From contig JABMLP010000003.1 in assembly GCA_013176395.1 (NCBI GenBank), positions 186,001 through 250,000 on the forward strand: a stretch of 64,000 nucleotides of DNA. The letters are read 5' to 3'. Numbering within the stretch: the first letter of the stretch is position 1; the number at the start of each line of letters is the position of its first letter. This stretch comes from Venturia oleaginea. Its lineage: Eukaryota; Ascomycota; Dothideomycetes; Venturiales; Venturiaceae. Below, in pieces: positions 1 through 10,766 of the stretch. Made by a program: the position numbers and the translations under genes. Below the pieces are notes generated by a model, which saw only the letters and a program-made list of their open reading frames with translations, had not been told where the DNA came from and did no database searches.

Positions 1-1932
1 TAATCTTTCCGTAGTCATTCGCGACGTCAACAAAATGGTGGACTTTGGAGCGACCCGAAAAAGCCTTGCATTCGAGAGCTATGTGCAACCAGAAATCGAG
101 AACGACTTCAAAGTAATGGGCGATCCGGGAAGACTACGGCAGATTATTCAGAACTTGCTCACCAATGCACTCAAATTCACAACAGAAGGATATCTCAAAC
201 TCTCTGTCATCATACTACAAGAGACGGACGAAGCATACCATGTACAATTCGAAGTGGCAGATACTGGTATTGGCATTGAGGAGGATGTGCGAAAGAAGCT
301 CTTCAAACCATTTAGCCAAGCTGACTCGTCAACGGCCCGACGATTCGGCGGGACGGGTCTTGGTCTGACAATCAGCAAGAACGTAAGTGGACATATCCGA
401 AAATCGATAATCTAGCCGTTACTGACTATTGACAGCTTGTTGAACTCATGCACGGGAGCATCGAGCTCGAATCCAGGCTGGGCTCCGGCACCAAGGCCAG
501 ATTCTGGCTGCCCATGAAGAAGGTTCCCGAGCAAAACGATGGCTCTCCGCTGGTCGATCTTTCCGCCATACCCGATCGACTGCAATCTGAAGTCTCAGTC
601 ACGTACGGGTCGAGTGCAGATATGGAAGTTACCCCTCCAGGAACCCCTCCCACTAGGAGCGGTATGCTTACTAGAGCTGCTTCAATGTCGCGACCAGATG
701 GTACATTGCCAGCTTTATCAACGATACCCGAAACGTACATGATTTTGCCCATGGAAGAAAGAGCGAAGATCCATGTCCTGGTGGTCGAAGATAATCATGT
801 CAATCAACAAATTGCACTGAAGACCATCCAAAAGCTTGGTTTCTCGGTTAATGCAGTCTGGAATGGGCAAGAAGCATTGGATTATTTGCTGAAGGAGCCG
901 TCAAGGGAGAATCCCAAGCCGAAGATTATATTGATGGACGTACAAATGCCCGTCATGGATGGGTACCGAGCAACACACACAATCAGGACGGCAAATCCGT
1001 TCAAGGAGATGATCAACGACATTCCCATCGTCGCCATGACGGCCTCGGCCATTCAAGGCGACAAAGAAAAGTGCAAAAGAGCTGGAATGGATGACTACCT
1101 GTCGAAACCTGTGAAAGGTAAAGTGTTAGAAAGAATGTTGCTCAAGTGGGCTGTTGAGGGGCGGCGGAAGGAGCGACAACTGACCAGAAACGAGAGCATC
1201 AGCTTGGATTCGGAATATAGTATCGAAGGGACAAACGACTATGAGGAAATTACAGGAGCTAAACCCACGCCCACCGACGCGGCGACAACAAAGGCCACTT
1301 CAACACAACCAACCAATGGCACCAGCTCGTCTCGGACACGATCGCAAAGACAACGCACGAATCTGTCGACGGAATTGAGTAGTGATGATTTGGAGGCTGA
1401 GCTGAACCGTCTCGACTACGCAGATGTCAACTCTTTGACCAAAGCCTCGGAAACAACATCCCAACGCCACGACCGGCGACTGAAAATCGAAGAAAAAGCA
1501 TCATCCCTCCGCGACGACAAATTCCTCTCCGTCAGCATATCACCCGAAATGCAACATCAACCCGGCTCATCCAACAGCTCTCTCAGCCCAAGTGACAAGG
1601 AGTCCAAAAGGGCTGTCTACCGAGCCGACCACGCAAGCCACCCCCTCACTCTTGGAAACCTCGAAAAACACAGCAGCCAGCAACGAATCGAAGGTGAAAG
1701 TATGCTCGGTGGCGATTCGAGACATAGGGACAGGGGAAAGAATGGTTCTTTGGGAGCGGAAGGCAGTAGTTCTATGCGGAATGAAGGGAACAGGAGGGAT
1801 CCCAGCTCCGGTCCAACGAAGGAACGTCCCGATTTTCGCGGTATGAGGAAGAACGGAAGTGAATTAACGTTGAAGAATATGTCGACTAATGAGCAGCTGT
1901 CTGCAGAGTCGGGTGATGCGTCTTCGCCTTGA
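1..1932 (+). CDS. Hybrid histidine kinase, C-terminal part (HATPase + receiver)
   Basis: Two-component signalling kinase whose 5' end lies before the window. Exon 1 runs from the edge to 382, intron 383-435 (GTAAGT...GACAG), exon 2 436-1932. Exon 1 holds the ATP-binding domain: N box (NLLTNALKF), G1 box (DTGIG), F box and G2 box (GGTGLGLTISKN); the intron sits right after G2. Exon 2 continues with LVELMHGSIELES, then a receiver domain at about 770-1150 with acidic pocket (VVEDN), phospho-acceptor Asp in LMDVQMP (codon 937-939), Thr in AMTAS and Lys in LSKPV. A Ser/Thr/Lys-rich tail of about 250 residues follows and looks disordered. The family passes phosphate from His to Asp and on to an HPt protein upstream of the HOG pathway. 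The fungal HK group cannot be fixed without the sensor half; a Fos-1/TcsA-like type is possible but unproven. Confidence 0.93.
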
Positions 1933-2484
1933 CGACGTCGGTTGGAGACGATGTTGGACTGTAACGATGTCATGTGGTGGAACCTTGTTGTATGATATGG
2001 ACGGGAAATGGGCTCTGTGTATATATGGGTGGATTTTGTCCTCGTCTTTAGCGATTTGATGCTCTTGGGTTGGGTGGATGGGCATGCTAGCAATTGGTGG
2101 CATTTGTGATCCCAAAAGCGTGCACCTATCGTGCACCTATATATAATAAAGATATGTTATTCATTCAACTCTGTGCTCTTAAGTGAGGTGTCAACAAAAA
2201 GGTCGCTTTTGAATCACGCACGAACTGGTAGGAACCTATGGTTTTGGAAATTGTCGCGAGGTATCGTTGTATCCTGAACAGGAAGTAGCAAAATTTGCGA
2301 CCCACCATACCTTTAAGCGCGAGCGCGACCAGGACAATTCATCAACCACGCATGATAGCGATGCAACACTTGATGGTAGGGGTTGCAAGAAAACGGCCAC
2401 TCCAATAAGCAATTTCAATAAATTAACCCTTAGGACGTTTCTTCTTCGCTCTCCCGTCCGCAAACGAGAGACAGCAATGAAAAA

Positions 2485-2632
2485 AAAATTGTAGCTTCTC
2501 TTTGATTGAGCGTGTCATCCTTAGTGCAGGGGCCATGCTAATCTTCTCTGTATCGTTTCAAATTGACCTGGCTTTCATTAGAGAAAGTCAAAGTTGGAAG
2601 GTTGGGGTGACAAACCAAATGTTCCGAAGAAC
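2485..2632 (-). ncRNA. U6: U6 spliceosomal snRNA, split by an intron
   Basis: On the minus strand the RNA starts at 2632 with the 5' stem-loop GTTCTTCGGAAC and is interrupted after ATTTG (2616). It resumes at 2567 with GTCAATTTGAAACGATACAG. The ACAGAGA box, the AGCATGGCCCCTGC segment that pairs with U4, the AGGATGACACG segment and the 3' region ending CAAAGAGAAGCTACAA are all present, followed by a run of nine T (2480-2488), a Pol III terminator. Joined exons match the conserved U6 core over its full length at about 100 nt. It forms the catalytic core of the spliceosome. No clear TATA box lies at -30. Identity is certain from the invariant motifs; expression is inferred. Confidence 0.96.
2568..2615 (-). 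other. 48-nt GT-AG intron inside U6
   Basis: Read on the minus strand the insertion begins GTTTGTCACC and ends CTCTAATGAAAGCCAG, with a CTAAT branch-like element 10-15 nt before the AG. Its removal restores the unbroken U6 sequence across ATTTG/GTC. Size and signals match the protein-gene introns of this window. It lies between the 5' stem-loop and the ACAGAGA box, outside the catalytic residues. Introns in U6 are known from fission yeast and some other fungi. Confidence 0.9.
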
Positions 2633-3493
2633 TGAAGAAGGGAAGAGGGGAGCAGGAGACGGTCTGCTTAAGTATCAGAATTTGTAGAGCTTGGACCATG
2701 TGATGAGTAAGCTCAAGCGGATACCAATGTGGTCATTGCGGCTTCTGTTGAACACGAGGTTGCTATTGGCTGACTCTGTCAAATATCACGTTATCTGACC
2801 CAGTTTTTACAATTGGCCATGGAATCTTCGAGAAGACAGGGACAGGCCTGAAGTGATGCGTTCCAGGCTTCCAGCCAAGGTCCCAGGAATTTGTTCCGGA
2901 TTTTTGGGAGACCCATCGATACGGAGAAGTCACAACAGTTCCGGAGAAATCTTTTCCGGAAAAGGATACACCTCTGCACATGCGCTCTTCAAATCATCAA
3001 CTTCTGTGGCCTCGATACCTCTATCCATCTTACTTCTAGACCTGGAGGTAGCCGGTTGACAGTTCTTAACATATCGTACAGGCGCCTCACGCAAAGACAG
3101 TTAATCCATCGATTTTTGATTGGGGCCATGAGAAAATCATATCAGCGACAGTTTGGAGGCTGATAAGTTGCAGCTGAGTGTAGTACTTCCACTACCCCTG
3201 ACCTTTGAACTATTATTAACAAGCTGTGGATTGCTCGACCATGTAACCCTGCAATGATCGACCTTTTTCAACGAGGAGATCGACATGTAGTCAATAGATG
3301 CCGAGTAGCATACCCGACATATCTTGTTGTCTTAGCGCATCCGGTATTCGCGATATCAAAGGGGTCTGCAAAGACGTTAGGAAAGGCTGATCAAAAGGGG
3401 TGCTTCCATCGTCTTGCCACATCGTAAGCCTCTTTTCTTTTCATCTCGAGTCCACGCGAGACATTGTCCAACTCAAAAGTCATTCCTTTCATC

Positions 3494-4579
3494 ATGCCAA
3501 CCCTTTCTACCATTTCCAGAGCCTCAGCCATAAGGGTCGTTCTCGCCCTCGTCCTCACATTTACCGTCTTTCTTGTCATCTCCCAAAAGTCAACCATCCA
3601 TTCCTATGCCGAGCATCTCCCTAAGATAGCAGCGCGTCCTCGTCCGATTCCCAATATTGTCCATTTCACACAGCTGCAAAAAACAGAGCATTCCGAGCTG
3701 AGCTTCTCCTTTGAGGCGTTTCTATCTCTATATGGCGCACTGAGGATCCTCAAGCCTGAGAAGATCTACATACACACCAACTTCAATGAGAGCATGCTCG
3801 AAAAAGCTGCGCAGAATGGCTCAAAATGGACACGGATGATGCTCACCACTTTCAAAGAAGTCATGGTCAACCCAGTCCAGGTTCCAGAGCAGGTCAACGG
3901 GATGACGATTAAGAATGTGGAGGCAAAATCGGATCTCGTCAGATGGGAAGAGACATACGACAAGGGCGGTATCTATCTGGATTGGGACGTCCATACTCTC
4001 CGCGACGTCAAGATCCTGCGCGAGGCGGGATTTCAGAATGTTGTAGGACGCCAGCCGGATGGTCCCGTCAACACCGGCTGCTTCATGTCGCAGAAGAAAA
4101 GTGCGATGGCAGGAGTCATGAGACGAGAGCAGTACATCGTCTTCGACAACAGCTGGGGAGCCCATTCCGTCGACCTCCTGACACGCGTCGCTGAAAGACT
4201 GGTAGGATCGCCTGGGGAAGTATTGATTATGGAAGCACCAGCTTTTGCACCATACAATTGGCAGGCCGGCGACATGGATCAACTCATGGGTCCTCATCAT
4301 GAAGCGCCTGTTCCCTCGTTCCCACAGGTCAACGATGTCGCACAAGACCCATATGAGAGGTGGAACAACAAAGCGAGGAGTAGGGATTGGGAGCACGATT
4401 TCAGTAATTCCTATTTCTTGCATGCCTTTAAATTCAGAGGACATGAGATCAAGGGATACAAGGGCGTGACCGTCAAGTACATTTTGGAACGGGACTCCAA
4501 TTTTGCGCTTGCTACTTGGAAGACTGTGAAGATGGGTATTGGAGAAGGCCTGTTCTCGCCTGACGACGACGAAGTGTAA
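3494..4579 (+). CDS. GT32-like glycosyltransferase, type II membrane protein
   Basis: Single-exon protein of 361 residues. The start is the ATG at 3494; the frame is open further upstream but has no earlier suitable ATG. Residues about 12-30 form one hydrophobic segment (VVLALVLTFTVFLVI), typical of a Golgi signal anchor, followed by a luminal domain. That domain has IPNIVHFTQL near the start, a SDLVRWEETYDKGGIYLDWD block with the DXD-type metal-binding motif (Asp163, Asp165), and a later NTGCFMS segment. This pattern fits sugar-binding-region/GT32 enzymes, which use a nucleotide sugar and Mn2+ to extend glycans in the Golgi. Donor and acceptor cannot be told from sequence. The C-terminus ends in an acidic SPDDDEV. 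Confidence 0.85.
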   Translation: MPTLSTISRASAIRVVLALVLTFTVFLVISQKSTIHSYAEHLPKIAARPRPIPNIVHFTQLQKTEHSELSFSFEAFLSLYGALRILKPEKIYIHTNFNESMLEKAAQNGSKWTRMMLTTFKEVMVNPVQVPEQVNGMTIKNVEAKSDLVRWEETYDKGGIYLDWDVHTLRDVKILREAGFQNVVGRQPDGPVNTGCFMSQKKSAMAGVMRREQYIVFDNSWGAHSVDLLTRVAERLVGSPGEVLIMEAPAFAPYNWQAGDMDQLMGPHHEAPVPSFPQVNDVAQDPYERWNNKARSRDWEHDFSNSYFLHAFKFRGHEIKGYKGVTVKYILERDSNFALATWKTVKMGIGEGLFSPDDDEV

Positions 4580-6234
4580 TGTAACAGCGATCTTTTTCTA
4601 TGCCACAGCGGCTTCGAATTTGGACAGGAGAAAGCGTGGGTCGCATCCGCTTCACAGCAGCAATATCCTTGTGAATCCTTGCAACAATCACAATACTTTA
4701 GGCCCGATAGACATTTAACCCCCCTGAGACCACAATAGTAGAAGATGATATAACGTTGGATTAAAAAAAACAAGCTATCAGCATGCTACCCATGACAATC
4801 ACCCACGTTCCATGCGATACATCCATTGGGAATCGATGGCGATTTGAGAATTCCAGCGATGAGGTTATTTCATTTCACCAGAACTTTGATGATATGAATT
4901 GATGCACTTCAAAACAAGGGCGTCTATCTCAGTGACCTGCATTTAAATAGTGTTTCAAGTTCCAATTGTGACAGCCAAGGAAGATCACCATCAGCTAACA
5001 TTAGAGGATTATTATGTTGGCCAAAGCGCAAGTCGATCAACAGGAAGTGTAGCTATCAGTGCACTGATAGATGTAGTAGTAAATGAGGCCGCCAGATACG
5101 TGGTACAGAAGTATAGATGTTACCCCGATCAGCGAAAAGCATTACTTCTTACTACTCGTCGTTGGCCAGGTGATGCAGACGAGGCCTCAAAGGATTTCTT
5201 AATATGTTTCACCATGATACAAGTTGCTGTACCATGTTCTAGACAAGACGAATGAAAACGATGATAAACGACTCAAAAAAGAAGAAGATATGTTTCAAAT
5301 TTTGGTTGTGGGCGCACCCCGGTCTAGACGATTAGATGTTTCCCCTGAGTCCCGAGTGATATGGAAGCTGCAGGCATCGATCTTTATCGCAGGGGATACT
5401 TTTTTTTCTCCTGCAAAGCTACGCGTGTTCGCTTCAATCCATACACCGACTCTTCTGCTGATGATGAGAATCCGTCCCACCGTCCTGATTCCTGGCAAGA
5501 ATGGATGCTCGGCCGAACATGTATCGCGTCACCTCGAAACGTTCCTGTCACGGCAGCAACGGCGGCGTATTGATGCCCGAGCTAATATATCCAGACCGAA
5601 GGCCTATCTCTCCCACATGCACCAGGCAACGCTCAGCAGCGATGGACATGATCAAAGCGGCCGTAGAGGTTGAAGCTCGAAGTGATTGACTACAAAGTTG
5701 TTTGAAAAGACAGACGGGCTCGAACCCCGCTCAGGATGGGATGGAGTTGGGTAGAATGATGAAAGATGCTGGTTTGTGAACCTGGTAGAGATGGCGCAAA
5801 CCTGGTAGATATACCAGTAGAGCGTCAAGGACCCCGCTCCACGCCACAGCCGGGTCGGATAGGGAGGACGGATTCGGGATCTTTTCGCGATGTCGATGGT
5901 GTTGTGACGATGGGTGAGCTAACATGTAGCCGTCACAGCTTGAAGGGACCAATAAAGGCACGTTATCTCTGCCTGTCGGTGTTTTCTTGTGCAGGTGGAG
6001 GTGAGACTTACATCGAACCTCTCCAGGAGCTGCAAGGGGAGGCAAGCAGAGAAAGGAATAGCCCAAACCGTGATTTCTTACTGACATCTCGCAACCATTG
6101 CCATTTCTCCCGCCTCTCCCGCTTCACCCCCATCTCTCTCCATTGTTATTGTTGTTCTCTACAGTGCCTTCCAGACGTTCGTTGCGATACAACTAATCTA
6201 TTTATCTAATCTTTAATCAATCTGGACCCGCATC
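4580..6234. other. Intergenic region before the MFS gene
   Basis: No convincing gene. Open frames of about 100-150 codons at 4950-6209 lack recognisable motifs. A T-arm-like sequence on the minus strand near 5711-5731 has no matching acceptor or anticodon arm. The last 150 nt are CT-rich (about 6095-6165) and look like the leader of the MFS gene. Confidence 0.55.
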
Positions 6235-8455
6235 ATGGATTCGAGCCATGTTCCCGCTTCCCTGTCGCATGAAGCTCTGACACCACAACATCGCCTCCAA
6301 GGAGTATATTTTGAGGCTGACTCGGATGGGACACGGACTGCATTTGGCTCAATCATCAACTTTGCTCCTCCGAAACTGATTCCCTTTCACGATGAAGATT
6401 CCATCGCTACCACGGCTGTGGAAGAGGAGCGCCGGTTCCAACCGCCAGATGCAGAAGCAAGAGCACATCCAGCCCGACCAGAAAGCCCTCCGGAGGCGCA
6501 AAGGAGCAAAGGACGAACTGCTTTGATCATGTCCGCTCTTTGTGTATGTCTGCGTCTTCCCGCGACACAAGAAAATGATAGCTAATGCTGTACTACAGAT
6601 GGCTGTCTTTCTAGCCGCACTTGACACCGTAAATCTACCATCCGCAATCAAAATAAGCTTCTAACATGCCACACAGACAATTGTCACAACGGCGTTGCCT
6701 AGTATCTCAGAACACTTTCATTCTTCTGCAGGTTACACCTGGATTGGATCAGCATATCTACTTGGTGCAGCAGCGTCCACTCCGTTAGTAGTATTTTATC
6801 TACCACTGCATCAAATCGCTAATGTCCGTTAAGATTATGGGGCAAGTTCAGCGACATTTTTGGACGCAAACCAATCCTCCTAATCGCCAACGTGGTGTTC
6901 TTTATTGGCTCTGTGATAGCAGCTACGGCCGTTAGCATACCCATGTTGATCGCTGCAAGAGCTGTTCAAGGGTGTGGTGGCGGAGGCTTAATTGTCTTGG
7001 TCAACATTTGTATTGGTGATCTCTTCAGCATGCGGTATGTCCGCGTTCCTACACGACTATTCCCAACCTCCCCATGTCCCACAAGACTGACATGTTCCTA
7101 GAACACGAGGAGCATACTACGGAATGGTCGGCGGCGTCTGGGCTCTAGCCAGTGCCATCGGTCCATTGCTCGGAGGTATCTTCGCCGAAAAGGTATCCTG
7201 GCGCTGGTGTTTCTACATCAACCTCCCCCTCGACGGCGCCGCCTTCTTCATAATCCTGTTCTTCCTCAACAACCTCCACACACCAAAGACCCCCATCGCC
7301 ACCGGTCTCAAAGCCATAGACTGGGCCGGCTGCCTAACTATCGTCGGCGGAACCCTCATGCTCCTTCTCGGCCTTCAATTCGGCGGAGAAGCCTTCCCTT
7401 GGGACTCTGCCACCGTAATCTGTCTAATAGTCTTCGGAGTCCTAACAATCGCCCTCTTCGTCGTGAACGAATGGCGACTAGCAAAATACCCCATCATCCC
7501 TTTACACATCTTCAGCAAACGCTCCAACATCGCTTGTTTACTAGTCTGTTTCTGCCACGGCTTCGTATTCATAGGCTCATCCTACTACCTTCCCCTCTAC
7601 TTCCAAGCCTGTCTCGGCGCAACACCATTGCTAAGCGGCGTCTACACCCTCGCCATCGCCCTCTCCCTCTCCTTCGCCTCAATGGCAACAGGCGTCTTCA
7701 TCAAAACAACAGGGCAGTACCTTCCCCCCATCTACTTCGGCCTAGCAGTCATGACCCTAGGCGACGGCCTGTTCACAAACTTCGACGCTCATTCTTCCTG
7801 GGCGAAAATAATCCTCTACCAAATTGTCGCTGGGATTGGTACCGGACCGTTATTCCAAGCTCCCCTGATCGCCTTGCAGAGTTTAATCCCACCGAAAGAT
7901 ATCGCGGCGGGAACGGCTACCTTCCAATTCACACGTAACCTTGCCACCTCAATCTCGGTCGTTATAGGTGGCGTCGTATTCCAGAATACCGTCTCCTCCC
8001 AATCTGCCCGTCTAAATACCATCCTCGGTCCCTCCCTTGCTCGCCACCTCAGCGGTTTCAGCGCCGTCGCAAACGTAGCTCTCATCGATTCTTTACCTTC
8101 AGATCAGAAATCGGCAGTACGAGATATTTTCGCGGGTTCACTACACGATCTATGGATCATGTATGTTTGTTTCGCGGGAGTGGGGTTACTGGCTAGTTTC
8201 TTGATTACGAAGCAAGCTCTGAAGAGGGAACATGAGACCACCAAGACTGGACTTGAGGAGGAGGAGATGAAACGTCAGGAGAGAGTTGAGAAGAGGAAGG
8301 TCAAGAAAGCGGGTGTAGGTGGATTGCAGGATATGGAGAAGGTGGAGGCGGGGAGGAGTAAGATTACACTTAAAGATAGTGTGCTTAATTTGCAGAAGGC
8401 CGCTGGTGGCGGTGGTGTTCTTAATGGTGAGAAGGAGGTTCCTCTGGCGAAGTAG
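6235..8455 (+). CDS. MFS drug:H+ antiporter (DHA2/14-TM type)
   Basis: Predicted 666-residue plasma-membrane efflux pump. Exons: 6235-6543, 6599-6628, 6677-6783, 6834-7034, 7102-8455; introns are 48-67 nt with GT-AG ends, and all junctions keep frame. The N-terminal 100 residues are hydrophilic and cytosolic. TM1 carries [18 protein letters not shown]; motif A reads [11 protein letters not shown] between TM2 and TM3; [10 protein letters not shown] and a motif-C-like [12 protein letters not shown] follow, and then [10 protein letters not shown], all typical of the TRI12/multidrug 14-TM family. About 14 hydrophobic stretches are visible. The tail is Lys/Glu-rich ([13 protein letters not shown]). 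The family exports toxins, fungicides or own metabolites using the proton gradient. No biosynthetic cluster adjoins it, so the substrate is unknown. Exon 2 is only 30 nt. Confidence 0.93.
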
Positions 8456-8860
8456 GATATCTGCTTCTGGATTTGGTGTGATTTATGATTTCGAGCATCA
8501 GCGTTTGTTTGGGAGGCAGCGTTTGTTTGGGAAGTACGATATAGACGGAGCATAGGGAACATCATCCCGCTCTTACAAACGAGCGACCAACTTGTCGTTT
8601 TCGGAATCTAATGTTTTGATGTTGTTCATGGTGTCTTATTCTTTGTAGGAACGAACGGGTATCAATATATCTGCTGTCCACCAAAACTACCTCATCCCAC
8701 CGATCATGTCCATACCCCGTATCATAGACATCCTATACAGCCTACAATCTATTCATAATCCATACATTATCCTCCCGCTTGCGGAATGCTATCGCTCGAA
8801 TATCGTCAGAAACGAAAAAGAATCCCAAATGCCAACGTTAATCCATTTGTTTCAAGATTT
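8456..8860. other. Convergent 3' spacer (MFS / penta-EF-hand)
   Basis: About 400 nt between two convergent stop codons. It is AT-rich in part and carries no open frame of note; it presumably holds both polyadenylation regions. Confidence 0.6.
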
Positions 8861-10155
8861 CTAGTACAAACCGGTATCAGTCGTCGCACTGATACTATTC
8901 ATAAGAAAGAGAGCTTGCGCACCTGATAAGAACTCCTCGCTATCACAGAAAAGTCAGCATGTCAATTCAAGAATAGGTAGAAGGAGCGACATCAACTCAC
9001 AAACTCAGCGTAATATACCCGTCCCGATCATCATCATACTTCTTAAATACATCCGTCATCCTCTTCAAACTGATACATGCCTGCACAAAAAGATCGAAAC
9101 TCATTGCACCCTCCCCTCTCCGATCATAGGTCTTGAATAATAGCGAAACAAACCCGCCACTGAGTCTGTATCCGAATGCCACCAGTGCTTCGGTGAACTC
9201 GTTGTAGGAAATATTGCCAGAGCGATCGACATCAAACCGGTCGAAGAGGTTTCGCCAAGCGGCTAGGAACCCCCATAACCCGCAGAACTCGTCGAAATTG
9301 ATCGAGCCGTTCCGGTCAGCATCGAACATTCGAATCATCATTTTCACCGTGTGAGGGTCAAAGGAGGACCAATCGCCGTTTACGAGCGCTGCCTTGAGTT
9401 CGCGTTCGGAGAGTTGGCCGCTTCCTGTTTTGAACGATTTGTTTAGCTTTCTGCCTTGTTCTCTTTCGCTATACATGTAGTAGCAACACGCGTAGGGTGG
9501 TGTATTTACAGGGATAAAGCAACGCAAGTCCTACACGAGGAGCAGTAAATGCGAAAAAGCAACAGGAGGGGCGCCTACCATCTTTATCCACAGCCTTGAA
9601 CAGCGGCCACAACGCATCGCGATCATTCCCATCTCTCGGCGGCGCAGGTGTGGGCGGTGGCCTACTTATAGGTGGTCTCCCATGAGTTCCAGGTGGAGGC
9701 CCTCCACGTCCTTGTCCATAATTCTGTGGTGGAGGGCTGCCAATCTCGTATCTCGGGTCATATCGCGGATCTGGTCGACTGTCATAACGCGGTCCTGGAG
9801 CTGAGGCTTGACCATAGTTGGGAGTAGGAACTCTGCCGTCGTTGTGTCTTTGATCATTGTACCGCGGACTGTTCACTCCACTGTTATTACCACCTGAGCC
9901 TGGGCGCCCAGATGAGTATAATCCATGGTGGGGTTCTTGAGGACGCAGGCTTTGAGGAGGAATTGGAGGTTGGGGTCGTTGCGCTTTGCTCGGTGGTTGA
10001 GGACCTGACGGGCCTGAGTTCATAAGGGCTGCAGCCTGTTGTATATTATTGTTAGCCAGCTGAGCATGTGTATCGGCGCATCAGTCATAGCAAACCTGTT
10101 CTGGCTCGACATGTGCGGGGAGCGCATCGGGATTGTACTTGCGGTGGTAAGCCAT
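8861..10155 (-). CDS. PEF1: Penta-EF-hand calcium-binding protein (PEF1/ALG-2 type)
   Basis: Predicted 339 residues. Exons on the minus strand: 10155-10096, 10035-9579, 9424-9001, 8939-8861. The start MAYHRKYNPDALP is preceded by no other ATG in frame. The first 150 residues are Pro/Gly/Gln-rich and disordered, as in fungal Pef1. The C-terminal half holds five EF-hands. EF1 is DKDGSGQLSERE, whose loop is split by the 154-nt intron; EF2 DADRNGSINFDE and EF3 DVDRSGNISYNE are canonical; EF4 (YDRRGEGAMSFD) is degenerate; EF5 (DDDRDGYITLS, then FEEF after the last intron) contributes to dimerisation. The family acts as a Ca2+ sensor in membrane traffic, ESCRT/Sec31 contact and cation homeostasis. 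The short last exon is inferred from splice signals and completes EF5. Confidence 0.92.
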
Positions 10156-10766
10156 GGTGTGAGAAGTGAGGAAGAGAAGGTGGTAGAGGTTGTAAGGGTG
10201 TTATAGATACTTATGCCAGGCTATGTAGGTGTGATTCATGGAGCTGGCCGGTGGATGATGCAGCACAGCCTTGTTCAATGTTGGGTATGGTTTGCGGCTC
10301 AAGTGCTGATTTCGCCTAGATCTTGTCACAAGGATCAATCAGGCACTGAGCTCGTAAGCTTCACTTTATAATATATGACTAAGAGTCTGCCTTGCGGATT
10401 CAAGGATGATATCATATTCTTCATTTGCTATACAAATGCTCCAAACACCATCCGAAGTGACACGCATAATGCGAGAGATAAATCATAGTACGCCTGCCAA
10501 AAGCTTGAATTGGGCCTCTTTCGAACAGCAGACCAATCGAGACATGGAAAATAAAAGTGGCAGTAAAAGAGACTGAATGGAAAACGAGGGTAGGTACGAC
10601 TCTCTATCGGGTATCCATACAATCAGATAACCTTCAAAGTTTTGAAAAAGAAAGAAAACCCCCCACCGCCAGGATGCCAGAAAGAAGTGAAAACCAGTAC
10701 CGCGCACTCATGAGAACAAACACAACGTAACCTCGTAACAGAACAGATCGCCCAGAAACATGCTTG
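10156..10766. other. Spacer between two minus-strand genes
   Basis: About 610 nt holding the PEF1 promoter side and the 3' side of the RlmA gene. No gene or repeat is seen. Confidence 0.6.

Larger units (their letters stand above)
1933..3493. other. Spacer with U6 gene; otherwise no gene seen
   Basis: The spacer between the histidine kinase and the glycosyltransferase holds the U6 snRNA gene at about 2485-2632. The remaining sequence has only short, unconserved-looking open frames on both strands. A CT-rich stretch at about 3420-3450 fits a 5' leader of the next gene. Confidence 0.6.

Noticed and set aside
3464..3493. Longer N-terminus for the GT32-like protein
   Set aside because: The first codon would be TTG; the first ATG is at 3494 and directly precedes the membrane anchor.
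5700..5790. Possible tRNA on the minus strand (T-arm-like GGGGTTCGAGCCC)
   Set aside because: No 5' acceptor partner, no box A and no anticodon arm at any reasonable distance, even allowing an insertion.
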